In this document: positions 38,604 through 48,827 of the stretch, piece after piece | Layout: every line of letters starts with the position of its first letter | How positions within the stretch are numbered: the first letter of the stretch is position 1 | Source of the DNA: Alphaproteobacteria bacterium MarineAlpha5_Bin5 | GTDB lineage: Bacteria > Pseudomonadota > Alphaproteobacteria > HIMB59 > GCA-002718135 | DNA length: 64,000 nucleotides | Assembly (NCBI GenBank): GCA_002938205.1 | Contig: PTKZ01000007.1 | Coordinates: forward strand, 1-64,000 | Reading direction: 5' to 3' | The notes under the pieces: generated by a model | The model's database searches: none | Seen by the model: the letters and a program-made list of their open reading frames with translations, nothing else | What the model was told of the DNA's origin: nothing | Translations under genes and position numbers: made by a program

Positions 38604-39442
38604 AAATCCTTATTTAATCTAGAATAAAGTACAGTGAGAAAAATAACGACAATTGAAAATAATACCATCACCGTCATAGACTTACTCATTTCTAAAAAAC
38701 TATAAGCAACTCTATAAGCATAAGTTTGTAGCGCTTCAGTTGCTAAGCCAGGACCACCGCCAGTTGTTCCCCAAACAATGTCAAAAACCTTAAGAGTATC
38801 GATGGATCTAAATATTAAAACTAATAAAAGAAGAGATCGTATCATTGGCAATCTTATATAACGCGTTATTTCCCACTCACTAGCACCATCCATTTTTGCT
38901 GCTTCAATAGGTTCATGAGGAATACTTTTTAGACCAGCTAAAATAATAATAAACACAAAAGAAGTTTGCCACCAAACGTCCAATCCTATTATCGTTGGCA
39001 TTGCAGCAGTGTATGAACCAAAAAAGTTTGATTTTATATTAACAAAAGATAAAAAATACGGAATAATACCAAACATATTATCTAGCATAACTTTAAAAAG
39101 CATTGTTACAGAGATTCCTGAAACCATTAAGGGGATCAATAAAATTGTTCGAATTATTGTTGATCCAATTTTTATTCTATCAATATAAATTGCTAAAAAA
39201 ACTCCGATAACAATTTCAAAAAAACATGCAAAGAAAGCAAATACAAAAGTATTTTTAATTATTATCCAAAATTCTTTATCTGTTAATAGAGTTAAATAGT
39301 TTCCTAGACCAATAAAATCTTTTTCATCACCCCACCTCCAATTAAAAAAGCTATAATAGATTGAGTAACAAATTGGATATAATGAAGTAAAGGAGAGTAT
39401 TAGAATACTAGGTAAAAGAAAAAAATATGGTGTATGTTTCAT
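38600..39442 (-). CDS. Sugar ABC transporter permease (MalF-like)
   Basis: IPHEPIEAAKMDGASEWEITRYIRLPMIRSLLLLVLIFRSIDTLKVFDIVWGTTGGGPG. Confidence 0.95.
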   Translation of the reverse strand: MKHTPYFFLLPSILILSFTSLYPICYSIYYSFFNWRWGDEKDFIGLGNYLTLLTDKEFWIIIKNTFVFAFFACFFEIVIGVFLAIYIDRIKIGSTIIRTILLIPLMVSGISVTMLFKVMLDNMFGIIPYFLSFVNIKSNFFGSYTAAMPTIIGLDVWWQTSFVFIIILAGLKSIPHEPIEAAKMDGASEWEITRYIRLPMIRSLLLLVLIFRSIDTLKVFDIVWGTTGGGPGLATEALQTYAYRVAYSFLEMSKSMTVMVLFSIVVIFLTVLYSRLNKDL

Positions 39443-39452
39443 TTAAATTTAA

Positions 39453-39473
39453 AAGGAGGGGAATCCCCTCCTT
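39453..39473 (-). terminator. Intergenic hairpin between SBP and permease genes
   Basis: AAGGAGGGGAATCCCCTCCTT, near-perfect inverted repeat just 3' of the SBP stop (minus strand). Confidence 0.75.
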
Positions 39474-39497
39474 AATAATTAATTTAATATATTAAAA

Positions 39498-40814
39498 TTA
39501 CATGTTTTGGAAATTTGCATTTCCTTCAGCAGTAGCATCAGCACTGCTAGCGCCTCCATGAATTCTAAGTATTACATCCATAATTTCTAAAGCATACTTA
39601 TTAAAATCTTTAACAGGCACAACTGAAGTTCTGACTGTTTTCATAGATTCTAAAGTAGCAGATACATACTCTGAGTTTAATGTGCTTGTATATTCATCAT
39701 TTTCCCAAGTAGATAGTCTGCCTGCACCGCCATGGAATGTTCCAATTTTTGGTTCAGCATTTTTATTAGTCATGTATTGAATAAAGTACCAACCAGCATC
39801 TTTTTCCTGTGCATTAGCGCCCATTCCAATTCCCCACTGCCAGTTTGCAGTATATGAAGTTCCACCTTTTTCTTGAGGGGGAAGAGGTATATAGCCTGTG
39901 TTTCCTTTTACTGCAGGACAGTCATCTGTTTCAAACCATGGACCAAATAAAGATGCGTCAGCAAAAAACGCTGCTTGGCCAGCACAAAAAGCATTACCTG
40001 CTTCATTCCAGTTATAAGATAAAATATCACTAGGGCCTGCAGTCATAAGTCCAGCATAATCACTTAAACCTTTTTGAATAGCTGGGTCATCAAGTCTTGG
40101 TTTACTCCAATCACCATCAAACCATACACCATATGGACCTTCAATTGATCTATCTCCCCATGCATTAAACACAAGGCCTGAAATTGTATCGATATTAGTA
40201 TCAGTTCTAAGACCCCTCATTACTGCTCCAGCAACATCTCCACCTGAATCGGCTTTTACTTTATTGGCCATATCTATTAGCTCATCCATTGTTTCAGGAA
40301 GTTTGCCACCTAGATATTTATTAACAAGATCTTTGTTATAAAAAACAATGTAAGACTCAAATGACATTGGTATACAATAATAATTTGATCCTGGACCTCC
40401 TGGGAAATTTGTTGCATTCAAAAACCCTGATGGGAAATCATTAACATCATAGCCAGAATGAGTAGCATTTTCATCATCTAAAAATCCATTTAATGGCTGC
40501 AATAAACCATCACTGAATTGATTAAATGCAGTGGCATCCATAGGGCAGAAATGTGCATCAGCACCTTTTGGAGCTCTTAAGTTTACTTCCATTCTATCAA
40601 AGAAAAGATCTTCAGCCAAAGCATTAACTTTAACGTTAATACCCGTGTCTTCTTCAAATTGCGGAATTAATGATCTTATACCATCCAATACTGGGTGCTC
40701 ATTCATTAGAATTGTAATAGTTTTTCCTGAATGCGCCTTCCAATCAAAAGCATTAGCAATATTAAATGGGATTAAAATTGATAATGAAATCAAAATCACA
40801 CCTAGTTTTTTCAT
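39498..40814 (-). CDS. Sugar ABC transporter solute-binding protein
   Basis: Signal peptide MKKLGVILISLSILIPFNIANA; CUT1-type body with NADAHFCPMDATAF, YCIPMSFESYIVFYNKDLVNK. Confidence 0.93.
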   Translation of the reverse strand: MKKLGVILISLSILIPFNIANAFDWKAHSGKTITILMNEHPVLDGIRSLIPQFEEDTGINVKVNALAEDLFFDRMEVNLRAPKGADAHFCPMDATAFNQFSDGLLQPLNGFLDDENATHSGYDVNDFPSGFLNATNFPGGPGSNYYCIPMSFESYIVFYNKDLVNKYLGGKLPETMDELIDMANKVKADSGGDVAGAVMRGLRTDTNIDTISGLVFNAWGDRSIEGPYGVWFDGDWSKPRLDDPAIQKGLSDYAGLMTAGPSDILSYNWNEAGNAFCAGQAAFFADASLFGPWFETDDCPAVKGNTGYIPLPPQEKGGTSYTANWQWGIGMGANAQEKDAGWYFIQYMTNKNAEPKIGTFHGGAGRLSTWENDEYTSTLNSEYVSATLESMKTVRTSVVPVKDFNKYALEIMDVILRIHGGASSADATAEGNANFQNM

Positions 40815-40941
40815 TTTATCCTCCTAAAATATAAGTAATTTACAGTTAATTCAGAAACGTTTTGGAAGTCAAGTACAATTCTTAAAATATATACAAGAAT
40901 TCAAGTATTTCAATCAGATACAAATTTTATTCTTATATGAA

Positions 40942-41982
40942 TTATTCTTCATAAATTTCATTAATATTTTTTACCAATTTATTAAATATATCATCAGAAT
41001 AAATAAAATCATTTCCGATACCGTACCAAAGATTATTATCAATTATAAATTTATTAAGAGACTTAAGTGAATTTTGTATTTCATCCCAAGTTAAATTCAT
41101 AGATTCAGGTCGTATGTCAAAGTTGATTTCTTTAAAAAATTTTTTGAATTTGTTATTGTAATCATTATGTAAAAGACAACCTAAAATAAAACCAAGACAC
41201 ACAGGTTGACCATGTATAAATTTTTTTTTCGTTTGTAACTCAAGATTATAGAAAAAAAAATGTTCAATTCCCTCAATATGCCTAGGATTCCATCCGCTGG
41301 AAAAGAAAGAGTTCCCGCCCCATTGATGGGCTTTTACAATTGTGTTTATTCCTTTTTTATTAAGTTTTTTAACATCTTCTATGTTATCTAAAAGTTCGTT
41401 AACATGTTTTAATGATTTAGCTGCAAGTTCATCATTATATTTCCATTTTTTTTCACATTTATTTTTTTTTGTAGCATATTTCCAATCTAAGACTCCGGTA
41501 TAGAAACAAAGAACATCACCAATGCCAGAATAATTATATATTTTTGGAGCAGACTGAATGATATCATAATCTATAAATATACATTCTGGTATTGCCCAAC
41601 CAATATAATTTACAATATTATTTTTTCTAATACCTGATCGATGACCAAAGACAGCATCAACGGATAATGAAGTTGGAAATTGAAATAATTTTAAGTTACA
41701 TCTCCAAGAAAAATATTTAGCTACATCTAAAGCTTGACCACCACCTAAACCTATAATTGTGTCATATTTAATAAATTTAGAAATTTCATTTTCAAGAAAT
41801 TCTTCTTCAAGTGATATGACAAAATATACATTTGTTTCATTATTGAAATTAGGTTTAAAAATTTTCCATAAGTCTTTCATTGTAATAATACATGTTTTTG
41901 AATTTGAAAAATTTTTTAATTCTTCCAATAAATTATAACCAACAATTGTTTGAAATGGTGTAAATTTATTTAGATTATTCAT
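40942..41982 (-). CDS. Iron-containing alcohol dehydrogenase-like protein (paralog of 36702-37769)
   Basis: DTIIGLGGGQALDVAKYFSWRCN, PTSLSVDAVFGHR and FIHGQPVCLGFILG. Confidence 0.82.
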   Translation of the reverse strand: MNNLNKFTPFQTIVGYNLLEELKNFSNSKTCIITMKDLWKIFKPNFNNETNVYFVISLEEEFLENEISKFIKYDTIIGLGGGQALDVAKYFSWRCNLKLFQFPTSLSVDAVFGHRSGIRKNNIVNYIGWAIPECIFIDYDIIQSAPKIYNYSGIGDVLCFYTGVLDWKYATKKNKCEKKWKYNDELAAKSLKHVNELLDNIEDVKKLNKKGINTIVKAHQWGGNSFFSSGWNPRHIEGIEHFFFYNLELQTKKKFIHGQPVCLGFILGCLLHNDYNNKFKKFFKEINFDIRPESMNLTWDEIQNSLKSLNKFIIDNNLWYGIGNDFIYSDDIFNKLVKNINEIYEE

Positions 41983-42019
41983 ATATATTTAAAATTAATA
42001 CATTTACTCTATAAAGAAA

Positions 42020-43246
42020 ATGTTTTTATATTGCACAATGAAAGATTTTTATAAAAAAAATAAATTAACACCAATAATTAATGTTTCAGGTTTTATGACT
42101 AAAATTGGAGCATCTTTAACAAATAAAAAATCAATTAATGCAGCTAACAATATTTTTCCTTATTTTGTAAATATTGACGAACTTCAAACTATTGCATCAA
42201 AAAGAATTGCTAAATGTTTAAATTCTGAATCGGCTTTAATTACAGCTTCTGCCGCAGCAGCATTGACAGAGAGTGTAGCGGCAATGATTGCAGGAAATGA
42301 TATTCATAAGATTTTTAATCTCCCAGATACAAAGGGATTAAAAAATAAAGTTCTCATTCAAAAAGGTCACTTAACAAACTATGGGGCAGAAGTAGGACAA
42401 GCGATTAAACTATCTGGCGCTAAAATCATTAGTTGTGGTTTAAAAAAATCATGTTCTGAAAATTTACTAGAAAATACTATAAAAAAAAATAAACAAAAAA
42501 TTGTATGTGCTATGTATGTAGTATCTCACCATTGCTCAGATTATGATGCTGTAAATATAAAAAAATTTATACAGTTATGTAAAAAATATAAAATACCAAT
42601 AATTATAGATGCCGCTTCAGAAGAATATATGGAGGATTTTTTTAAATTAAAGCCTGATGTTTGTATATTTAGTGCACATAAATTTATGGGCTCATTAACA
42701 GCGGGAATAGTTGCTGGGAAAAAACGATATATTAAAAATATTTATTTACAAAATTTAGGAATTGGTAGGGGTTTTAAAGTAGGAAAAGAAGGTATTTATT
42801 CAGCTATCATAGCTGTTGAAAATTGGTATAAAAGAAACTGGGGAGATGAATTAAATAAGCAAAATAAAATTTTAAATTATTGGATTAAATTTTTAGCAAA
42901 GAAAAATTATCGAGGTTTAAACTTTGAAGTTGTTGCTGATCCAACTGGCAATAAAATTAATAGATTAAGAATACATATTAATTCTCATAAGGCTCATTTT
43001 ACACCACAATCACTTGCATATGCTTTAGAAAAAAATTCAATTTCTATATTTGTAAGAGATGATTTAATTCATCTTAATCATTTTGAATTGGATACATGTA
43101 ATTTAAAGTATAATCAGGAAAAATTAGTTATGAGAGAATTTGATAAAGTTATAAAAAAATTAATTTCAAGAAAAATTCCAAATAATATTTCTCAATCTAG
43201 ATACAATAAACTAAATATAACAAGATGGCTGGATTGGTTAAGATAA
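42020..43246 (+). CDS. SelA/DgaE-like PLP-dependent enzyme (aminotransferase-fold lyase)
   Basis: TPIINVSGFMTKIGASLTN, NSESALITASAAAALTESVAAMIAG, PIIIDAASEEYM and DVCIFSAHKFMGSLTAGIVAG. Confidence 0.82.
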   Translation: MFLYCTMKDFYKKNKLTPIINVSGFMTKIGASLTNKKSINAANNIFPYFVNIDELQTIASKRIAKCLNSESALITASAAAALTESVAAMIAGNDIHKIFNLPDTKGLKNKVLIQKGHLTNYGAEVGQAIKLSGAKIISCGLKKSCSENLLENTIKKNKQKIVCAMYVVSHHCSDYDAVNIKKFIQLCKKYKIPIIIDAASEEYMEDFFKLKPDVCIFSAHKFMGSLTAGIVAGKKRYIKNIYLQNLGIGRGFKVGKEGIYSAIIAVENWYKRNWGDELNKQNKILNYWIKFLAKKNYRGLNFEVVADPTGNKINRLRIHINSHKAHFTPQSLAYALEKNSISIFVRDDLIHLNHFELDTCNLKYNQEKLVMREFDKVIKKLISRKIPNNISQSRYNKLNITRWLDWLR

Positions 43247-43250
43247 ATTT

Positions 43251-43688
43251 CTAATTTCCTGATAATTCAATTATAGCCTCAATTTCAACTGGTATGTTAT
43301 TTGGAAGAACATATACGCCTAAAGCGCTTCTTGCATGCACACCTTTTTCTTTGCCAAAAAATTCAACAAACAAATCCGAGCAACCATTTATAACTTTTGG
43401 CTGTAAATAAAAATCTTTCGTACAGTTTACAAAGCCTAGAATTTTTACAATTCTATTTATTTTTTCAAAACCTACTTCATTCTTAAGTACAGATAAAATA
43501 GAAATACCTACTCTTCGTGCGGCATCGTATGCTTGATTAAAATCTAAATCTTCTCCAACTCTACCTTTTATTAATTCTCCATTATCATCAAAAGGTCCTT
43601 GTCCCGAAATATATGCATGATTCCCGGAATATCTAACGTTAACAAAATTACCTATAGGTTCTGGCGTATTAATAAACTTGATATCCAT
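43251..43688 (-). CDS. RidA family protein
   Basis: AYISGQGPFDDNGELIKGRVGEDLDFNQAYDAARRVGISILSVLK and HARSALGVYVLPNNIPVEIEAIIEL. Confidence 0.9.
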   Translation of the reverse strand: MDIKFINTPEPIGNFVNVRYSGNHAYISGQGPFDDNGELIKGRVGEDLDFNQAYDAARRVGISILSVLKNEVGFEKINRIVKILGFVNCTKDFYLQPKVINGCSDLFVEFFGKEKGVHARSALGVYVLPNNIPVEIEAIIELSGN

Positions 43689-43693
43689 ATGGT

Positions 43694-44869
43694 TTAAATA
43701 AGTTGTATATCACTTTCATTAGTTGAAATCATAGTATTAATTTTTTCTTTATAAGGAAATTTCTTAATTATTTCGTCAGTTATTTTAACTCCTAAGCCAT
43801 GTGTTTCTGGTTTTTCAACGTAACCATCTTTTACTAATAACTCTTTATTTTCAAATAGAAATTTATTTATAGGATGATCCATAAAACAATATTCTGTAAA
43901 AGTAGCATTTGGGACTGTAAGACTAAAATGTATTCCTGCCATTATACTAATTGCACTTCCCCATGAGTGAATTGCTATTGGTTTATTATTAATGTATGCC
44001 AAATCAGCAATCCTTCTTCCTTCGGTAAAACCAGATGTAGCAATATCAAATTGCAGAATATCAAATACATCTAAATCAATATATGGTTTAAAAGCTCTTG
44101 CAGTAGGAATACTTTCTGCACCAGCAATATTTATGGAAGTTGAATTTTTTATTTGTTGATACCCTCTGATATTTTCTACTCTACAAGGTTCTTCAAAAAA
44201 TAAAATTTTATAATCCTTTAACTTTTTTGCTAAGTTAATTGATACTTTAGTTGCCCAAGGGTTGGCAGTTGAACCTTGGACAGCATCAACAATTAATTCC
44301 ATTTTTTCAGAAAATTCTTTTTTAAAATCTTTAACAAGATCAATTACTGTATCAGGAGAAATGACTCTCATTTTATAAACTCTAAAACCTAAATTATATG
44401 CTTTGTGCGCATCTTTTATTAACTCATCTGAAGAAGAGAAAAGTCCATTACTTGCATAAATTTTAATTTTTTCTCTAGTAAGGCCTCCTAACAATTTATA
44501 AATTGGTAATTTAAGTTTTTTGCCTAAAAGATCATACATAGCAATATTAATGCCGCCCATAACTCCTATGCCAATTCCTTCTCTGTTCCAAAATAAACTT
44601 GATCCATACATTTTTTCCCATGCTTGATTAATATTATTAATATCATGTCCTATTAATAAACTTTTAAAATGTTCAACAAGTCCTATAATAGGTTTATGTG
44701 TAAATTGTGCATGTGTTACTTCACCAAGACCATACTCCCCTTCAGTATCAATAATTTTTATTACACCAACAATCATATTTTCTACAACACCACCGCTGTA
44801 TTGATAGTTTTTAGATTTTGGAAAAGAGTATTCTAAAAAAATTATTTCAATGTTATCAATTTTTGACAT
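43694..44869 (-). CDS. MR/MLE enolase-superfamily enzyme, KxR motif
   Basis: GVMGGINIAMYDLLGKKLKLPIYKLLGG, VYKMRV, LIVDAVQGSTANPW, FFEEPCRVEN and AGAESIPTARAF. Confidence 0.9.
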   Translation of the reverse strand: MSKIDNIEIIFLEYSFPKSKNYQYSGGVVENMIVGVIKIIDTEGEYGLGEVTHAQFTHKPIIGLVEHFKSLLIGHDINNINQAWEKMYGSSLFWNREGIGIGVMGGINIAMYDLLGKKLKLPIYKLLGGLTREKIKIYASNGLFSSSDELIKDAHKAYNLGFRVYKMRVISPDTVIDLVKDFKKEFSEKMELIVDAVQGSTANPWATKVSINLAKKLKDYKILFFEEPCRVENIRGYQQIKNSTSINIAGAESIPTARAFKPYIDLDVFDILQFDIATSGFTEGRRIADLAYINNKPIAIHSWGSAISIMAGIHFSLTVPNATFTEYCFMDHPINKFLFENKELLVKDGYVEKPETHGLGVKITDEIIKKFPYKEKINTMISTNESDIQLI

Positions 44870-44903
44870 AGAATTAAATTACAATGTAACTTTGTGAATA
44901 AGA

Positions 44904-45233
44904 TTATTCCATATAAAAAATTTCATCCATCATTACCCATGAATTATTATCTTCATTCTTTGGAAAAGGGTTAAAACAATCTACCATTAATTTTGTCCAT
45001 TTATCTACTATTGGTATTTTTTGCATTTCTCCCATATCATGATCAAAATTATCTCCGTCGTATTCTAAATAACCGAACATAAAGTCTTCTTTAAGGTATA
45101 TGCTATAATTTTTAATTTTTATTTTTTTCAACTCACTTAAAACTTCCGGCCATACATTTTGATGATTTTTAAGATAAAAGTCCCTTTTTTCGTCTTTTAG
45201 CTTCACCGCCATTGCATATCTTTTTGTACTCAT
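44904..45233 (-). CDS. L-rhamnose mutarotase-family protein
   Basis: RYAMAVKLKDEKRDFYLKNHQNVWPEVLSELKKIKIKNYSIYLKEDFMFGYLEYDG. Confidence 0.9.
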   Translation of the reverse strand: MSTKRYAMAVKLKDEKRDFYLKNHQNVWPEVLSELKKIKIKNYSIYLKEDFMFGYLEYDGDNFDHDMGEMQKIPIVDKWTKLMVDCFNPFPKNEDNNSWVMMDEIFYME

Positions 45234-45441
45234 ATTTTAATTCCTTAAATTATTATTAACTTAGAATATAATTAAAATTAATAAAATATCATTCAATTTT
45301 AATAATAATAATAATTAATCTTATATTTCAGTAATAAAGTAATAATTTGAAAAAATTTAATAAAATTAATCAATATTATTATAATTTTCCTTTTAAATTC
45401 AGGGATACCATGTAATATTATTTTATAAATGGAGGAAATAT

Positions 45442-46794
45442 ATGAAATTACTTAAAAATATATTTGTATTAATTTCTACATTCTCTCTCTCTTTTAGTGC
45501 GTTTGCTGTTGATAAAAGTTTTCCAAACGACAACGTTACTATGTGGGGAGATTTTAGTGGAATTACTTTAGATGTTAAACTTATTGGTGGGGCGCCATAC
45601 GATCCACTTTATCAAGTTATGATACCTATCTGGGAAGAAAAAACAGGAGGTAAAGTTCAAATCTTATCTAAGAAAAGTCACTTTGAGTTAGATAAAGAAA
45701 TTAAACAAGATATAGCTGCTGGTAATATTAGTTACTGTGTAGTTTCAAATCATACTAGTTTTGCTACGCAATATGGTGACATTTATAGAGATTTAAATGG
45801 TATTGTGCCGGGTAATTATTTAGCAGAATTTGTTCCACTAGTTCTTGACCACTCAACTGTTGACGGTCGTCTAGTGCAACTGCCTCAACATAGTGATGTA
45901 AGTAATCTTTGGTACATAAAAAGTATTTATGAAAACGAAGATAATAAGAAAAGATTTAAAGCAGAGTATGGTTATGACTTAGCACCTCCAGAAACATTGG
46001 AGCAATGGAAAGAACAAGCAATTTTTTGGTCTAACCCACCAAACTTTTTTGGAACACAATATGTTGGCAAAGAAGAAGCAATTACAGGTCGTTTCTATGA
46101 ATTGGTAATTGCAGAAGGTGGAGCTTTATTTGATGAAGAGTGGCGTCCAACTTTTAATGATGAAGCAGGACAAAGAGCTCTTCAATGGTTTGTTGATTTA
46201 TACGAAGCAAAAGCTGTGCCAGCAGGTGTTTTAAACTACCTATGGGATGAAACCGGTCTTGGCTTTGCAAGTGGAACGGTTGCTCTTAATCTTGATTGGG
46301 GAGGATGGGGTGCTTACTTTAATAGCGCTGATTCTAAAATTGGTGGCGACGTAGGTCTTGTAAGATTCCCAATGGGCTCAGGTGGAAAAAGAGGGGGCTG
46401 GTCAGGCTCTCACACTTATTCTATCCTTAATGGTTGTCCAGATGAAAATTTAGAAGCAGCTGCTTCATTAATTTGGATTCTAACAAATCATGAAGCACAA
46501 ATGCATGAAGCAAGAGGAGGTAAACTTCCGACTATGACTAGAGTTTGGGATGATATTGCTTCAGAAATGGATGGCGAAGGAAATGCATTCATGAGCAATC
46601 TTTTCTCTACCTTTAAAGCTTCAATGGCTGAAGATGCATTTACACCACCTTTAATCCCTGAGTGGATTCCTTTTTCAAATATTATCTTCCCTGAATTGCA
46701 AGCTGCAATTGTTGGCGATAAATCTGTAAAGGAAGCATTGGATGCTGCAGCCAAAGAAACTGATTATTTAATGCAAGACGCTGGTTATTACTAA
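45442..46794 (+). CDS. Sugar ABC transporter solute-binding protein
   Basis: Signal peptide MKLLKNIFVLISTFSLSFSAFA; CUT1-like SBP body. Confidence 0.93.
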   Translation: MKLLKNIFVLISTFSLSFSAFAVDKSFPNDNVTMWGDFSGITLDVKLIGGAPYDPLYQVMIPIWEEKTGGKVQILSKKSHFELDKEIKQDIAAGNISYCVVSNHTSFATQYGDIYRDLNGIVPGNYLAEFVPLVLDHSTVDGRLVQLPQHSDVSNLWYIKSIYENEDNKKRFKAEYGYDLAPPETLEQWKEQAIFWSNPPNFFGTQYVGKEEAITGRFYELVIAEGGALFDEEWRPTFNDEAGQRALQWFVDLYEAKAVPAGVLNYLWDETGLGFASGTVALNLDWGGWGAYFNSADSKIGGDVGLVRFPMGSGGKRGGWSGSHTYSILNGCPDENLEAAASLIWILTNHEAQMHEARGGKLPTMTRVWDDIASEMDGEGNAFMSNLFSTFKASMAEDAFTPPLIPEWIPFSNIIFPELQAAIVGDKSVKEALDAAAKETDYLMQDAGYY

Positions 46795-46807
46795 GAGTCT
46801 TTATTAC

Positions 46808-46835
46808 GACTACTCCTTATACCTAAGGAGTAGTC
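46808..46835 (+). terminator. Strong intergenic hairpin after SBP gene
   Basis: GACTACTCCTTA-TACC-TAAGGAGTAGTC: 12-bp perfect stem and 4-nt loop, no U-tract afterwards. Confidence 0.8.
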
Positions 46836-46857
46836 AAACATATTCAAGAAAATTTTT

Positions 46858-47937
46858 ATGAGCGATCAAGAAACACTGATAAAAAACTTAGGTCAAACAT
46901 GGCCAATGCCAAGTAAAACAAATCCAGTTATAATTATAGGAACAGGCGGTATAGTAAAAGACGCACATTTGCCTGCTTATAAAAAAGCAGGCTTTAATGT
47001 GTTAGGTATGTTTGATATTGATAAGGAAAAGGCTGATCTTTTGGCTAAAGAGTATGAAATTGATAAAGTTTTTAGCACTTTTGAAGAAGCTTTTGAAAAT
47101 AAAGATTGTATCTTTGATCTTGCATTGCCTCCTGCAAATCTTTTGGAAGTTGTTGAAAAACTTCCTGAAGATATTTATGCAATTTTTCAAAAGCCCCTTG
47201 GAAGATCATTAGAAGAAGGAAACAAAATTAGAAAAATTTGTCATCAAAAAAATATAAAAGCATGTATGAATTTTCAGTTACGCTTTAGCCCAATTGCTTT
47301 ACCCGTATATGAAGCAATTCAAAAAAACCTTTTAGGTGAACTAGTTGAGCTTGAAGTTCATGTAAATGTTCATACACCTTGGGAATTATGGCCATTTCTA
47401 AAAACATTAGATCGAGTTGAGGTCCCTCTTCATTCAATTCATTATATCGATTGGATTCGTTCAGTTTTAGGAAATCCAAAAAGTTTATATTGTCAATCTG
47501 TAAAACATCCGAAAGTAAAAGATTTGGCAGACTGCCGCACAAGTGCAATATTTAACTATGGAGAACATATACGATGCTGTATGACTATAAATCATACGCA
47601 TAGTTTTGGTAGAAAAAATCAAGATGCGTATATTAGATTAGAGGGCACTAAAGGTGCAGCAAAAATGACTTTAGGCCTTCTATTAGATTACCCAAATGGT
47701 GAGCCAGAAGAGCTCGAAATAATTACTGAGAACACTGATTGGATTAAACTTGATATAAAAGGTAAGTGGTTCCCAGATGCGTTCATAGGCGTTATGTCAA
47801 ACATGCAGAGATTTAAAAATGGTGAAGACGATAAACTTATTACATCTATAGATGATTCTATTGATACTATGGCAGTTGTTGATTCTTGTGGACTATCAAG
47901 TCAATCAGGAGGATTGAAAATAGACTACGCCGATTAA
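46858..47937 (+). CDS. Gfo/Idh/MocA-family oxidoreductase
   Basis: VIIIGTGGIVKDAHLPAYKKAGFNVLGMFDIDKEKADLLAKEY and AIFQKPLGRSLEEGNKI. Confidence 0.92.
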   Translation: MSDQETLIKNLGQTWPMPSKTNPVIIIGTGGIVKDAHLPAYKKAGFNVLGMFDIDKEKADLLAKEYEIDKVFSTFEEAFENKDCIFDLALPPANLLEVVEKLPEDIYAIFQKPLGRSLEEGNKIRKICHQKNIKACMNFQLRFSPIALPVYEAIQKNLLGELVELEVHVNVHTPWELWPFLKTLDRVEVPLHSIHYIDWIRSVLGNPKSLYCQSVKHPKVKDLADCRTSAIFNYGEHIRCCMTINHTHSFGRKNQDAYIRLEGTKGAAKMTLGLLLDYPNGEPEELEIITENTDWIKLDIKGKWFPDAFIGVMSNMQRFKNGEDDKLITSIDDSIDTMAVVDSCGLSSQSGGLKIDYAD

Positions 47938-48827
47938 TGAATAAAAAATTTTTTAGTAGTCCAATAATTTTAATTTTACCTTCTTTACTAGCTATTGGAT
48001 TTGTAATAATTATTCCTTTAATATTTTCTTTTTATACTAGTTTTACTTCTTACAAACTTACACGTCCTGATAGCCTTTATAATTTTATTGGCTTAAGAAA
48101 TTATGAACGTCTAATTGATAATACTAAGTTTTGGTATGCCTTTGGTAGAACTATTTTATTTTTAGCAATTGTTTTAAATTTAGAATTATTATTTGGATTA
48201 GGTATAGCACTTTTGATTAATAAAATTACATGGGGCCAAAGAACATTAAGAACAATTATGATGTTTCCAATGATGTTCTCCCCAATTTTAGTTGGCTTTC
48301 AGTGGAAATATATATTCAATGATAACATTGGCGTTCTTAATAATTTTTTATATTTATTTGGTTATGAGTCAGCAATTCCTTGGCTTATTGATAAATATTT
48401 AGCAATGGGTTCAATTATGGTTGCAGAAATATGGGCCAATACATCTATTTTTGCTATTTTACTTTTAGCTGGTCTTTTAGGTATTCCCAGAGATCCTATT
48501 GAAGCTGCTCGTGTAGATGGATGTAATAGTTGGCAAGTGTTTAAGAACATTACACTTCCTTTTTTAATGCCTTTTATATTTATAGCATTAACAATTAGAT
48601 CATTAGATGTTGGTAGAGCTTATGATATTGTTCACATTATGACAGGAGGTGGTCCAGCAATGAGAACAGAGTTGCTTTGGACTATGATTGCAAGAATTGG
48701 TTATAAAGATGCAAATATGGGTTTTGCTAATGCAATGTCATATGTTTCAATAATATTATCTATAGCGTTCACTTATTATTTTTTTACTAAACTTGTAGCC
48801 GCAAGAAGGGAATTAGGGCAACAATAA
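47937..48827 (+). CDS. Sugar ABC transporter permease
   Basis: IPRDPIEAARVDGCNSWQVFKNITLPFLMPFIFIALTIRSLDVGRAYDIVHIMTGGGPA. ATG 47937 overlaps the previous stop (TAATG). Confidence 0.94.
   Translation: MNKKFFSSPIILILPSLLAIGFVIIIPLIFSFYTSFTSYKLTRPDSLYNFIGLRNYERLIDNTKFWYAFGRTILFLAIVLNLELLFGLGIALLINKITWGQRTLRTIMMFPMMFSPILVGFQWKYIFNDNIGVLNNFLYLFGYESAIPWLIDKYLAMGSIMVAEIWANTSIFAILLLAGLLGIPRDPIEAARVDGCNSWQVFKNITLPFLMPFIFIALTIRSLDVGRAYDIVHIMTGGGPAMRTELLWTMIARIGYKDANMGFANAMSYVSIILSIAFTYYFFTKLVAARRELGQQ

Noticed and set aside
46488-46754. 88-aa antisense ORF in the SBP gene
   Set aside because: Antisense shadow of a strongly supported SBP coding sequence.
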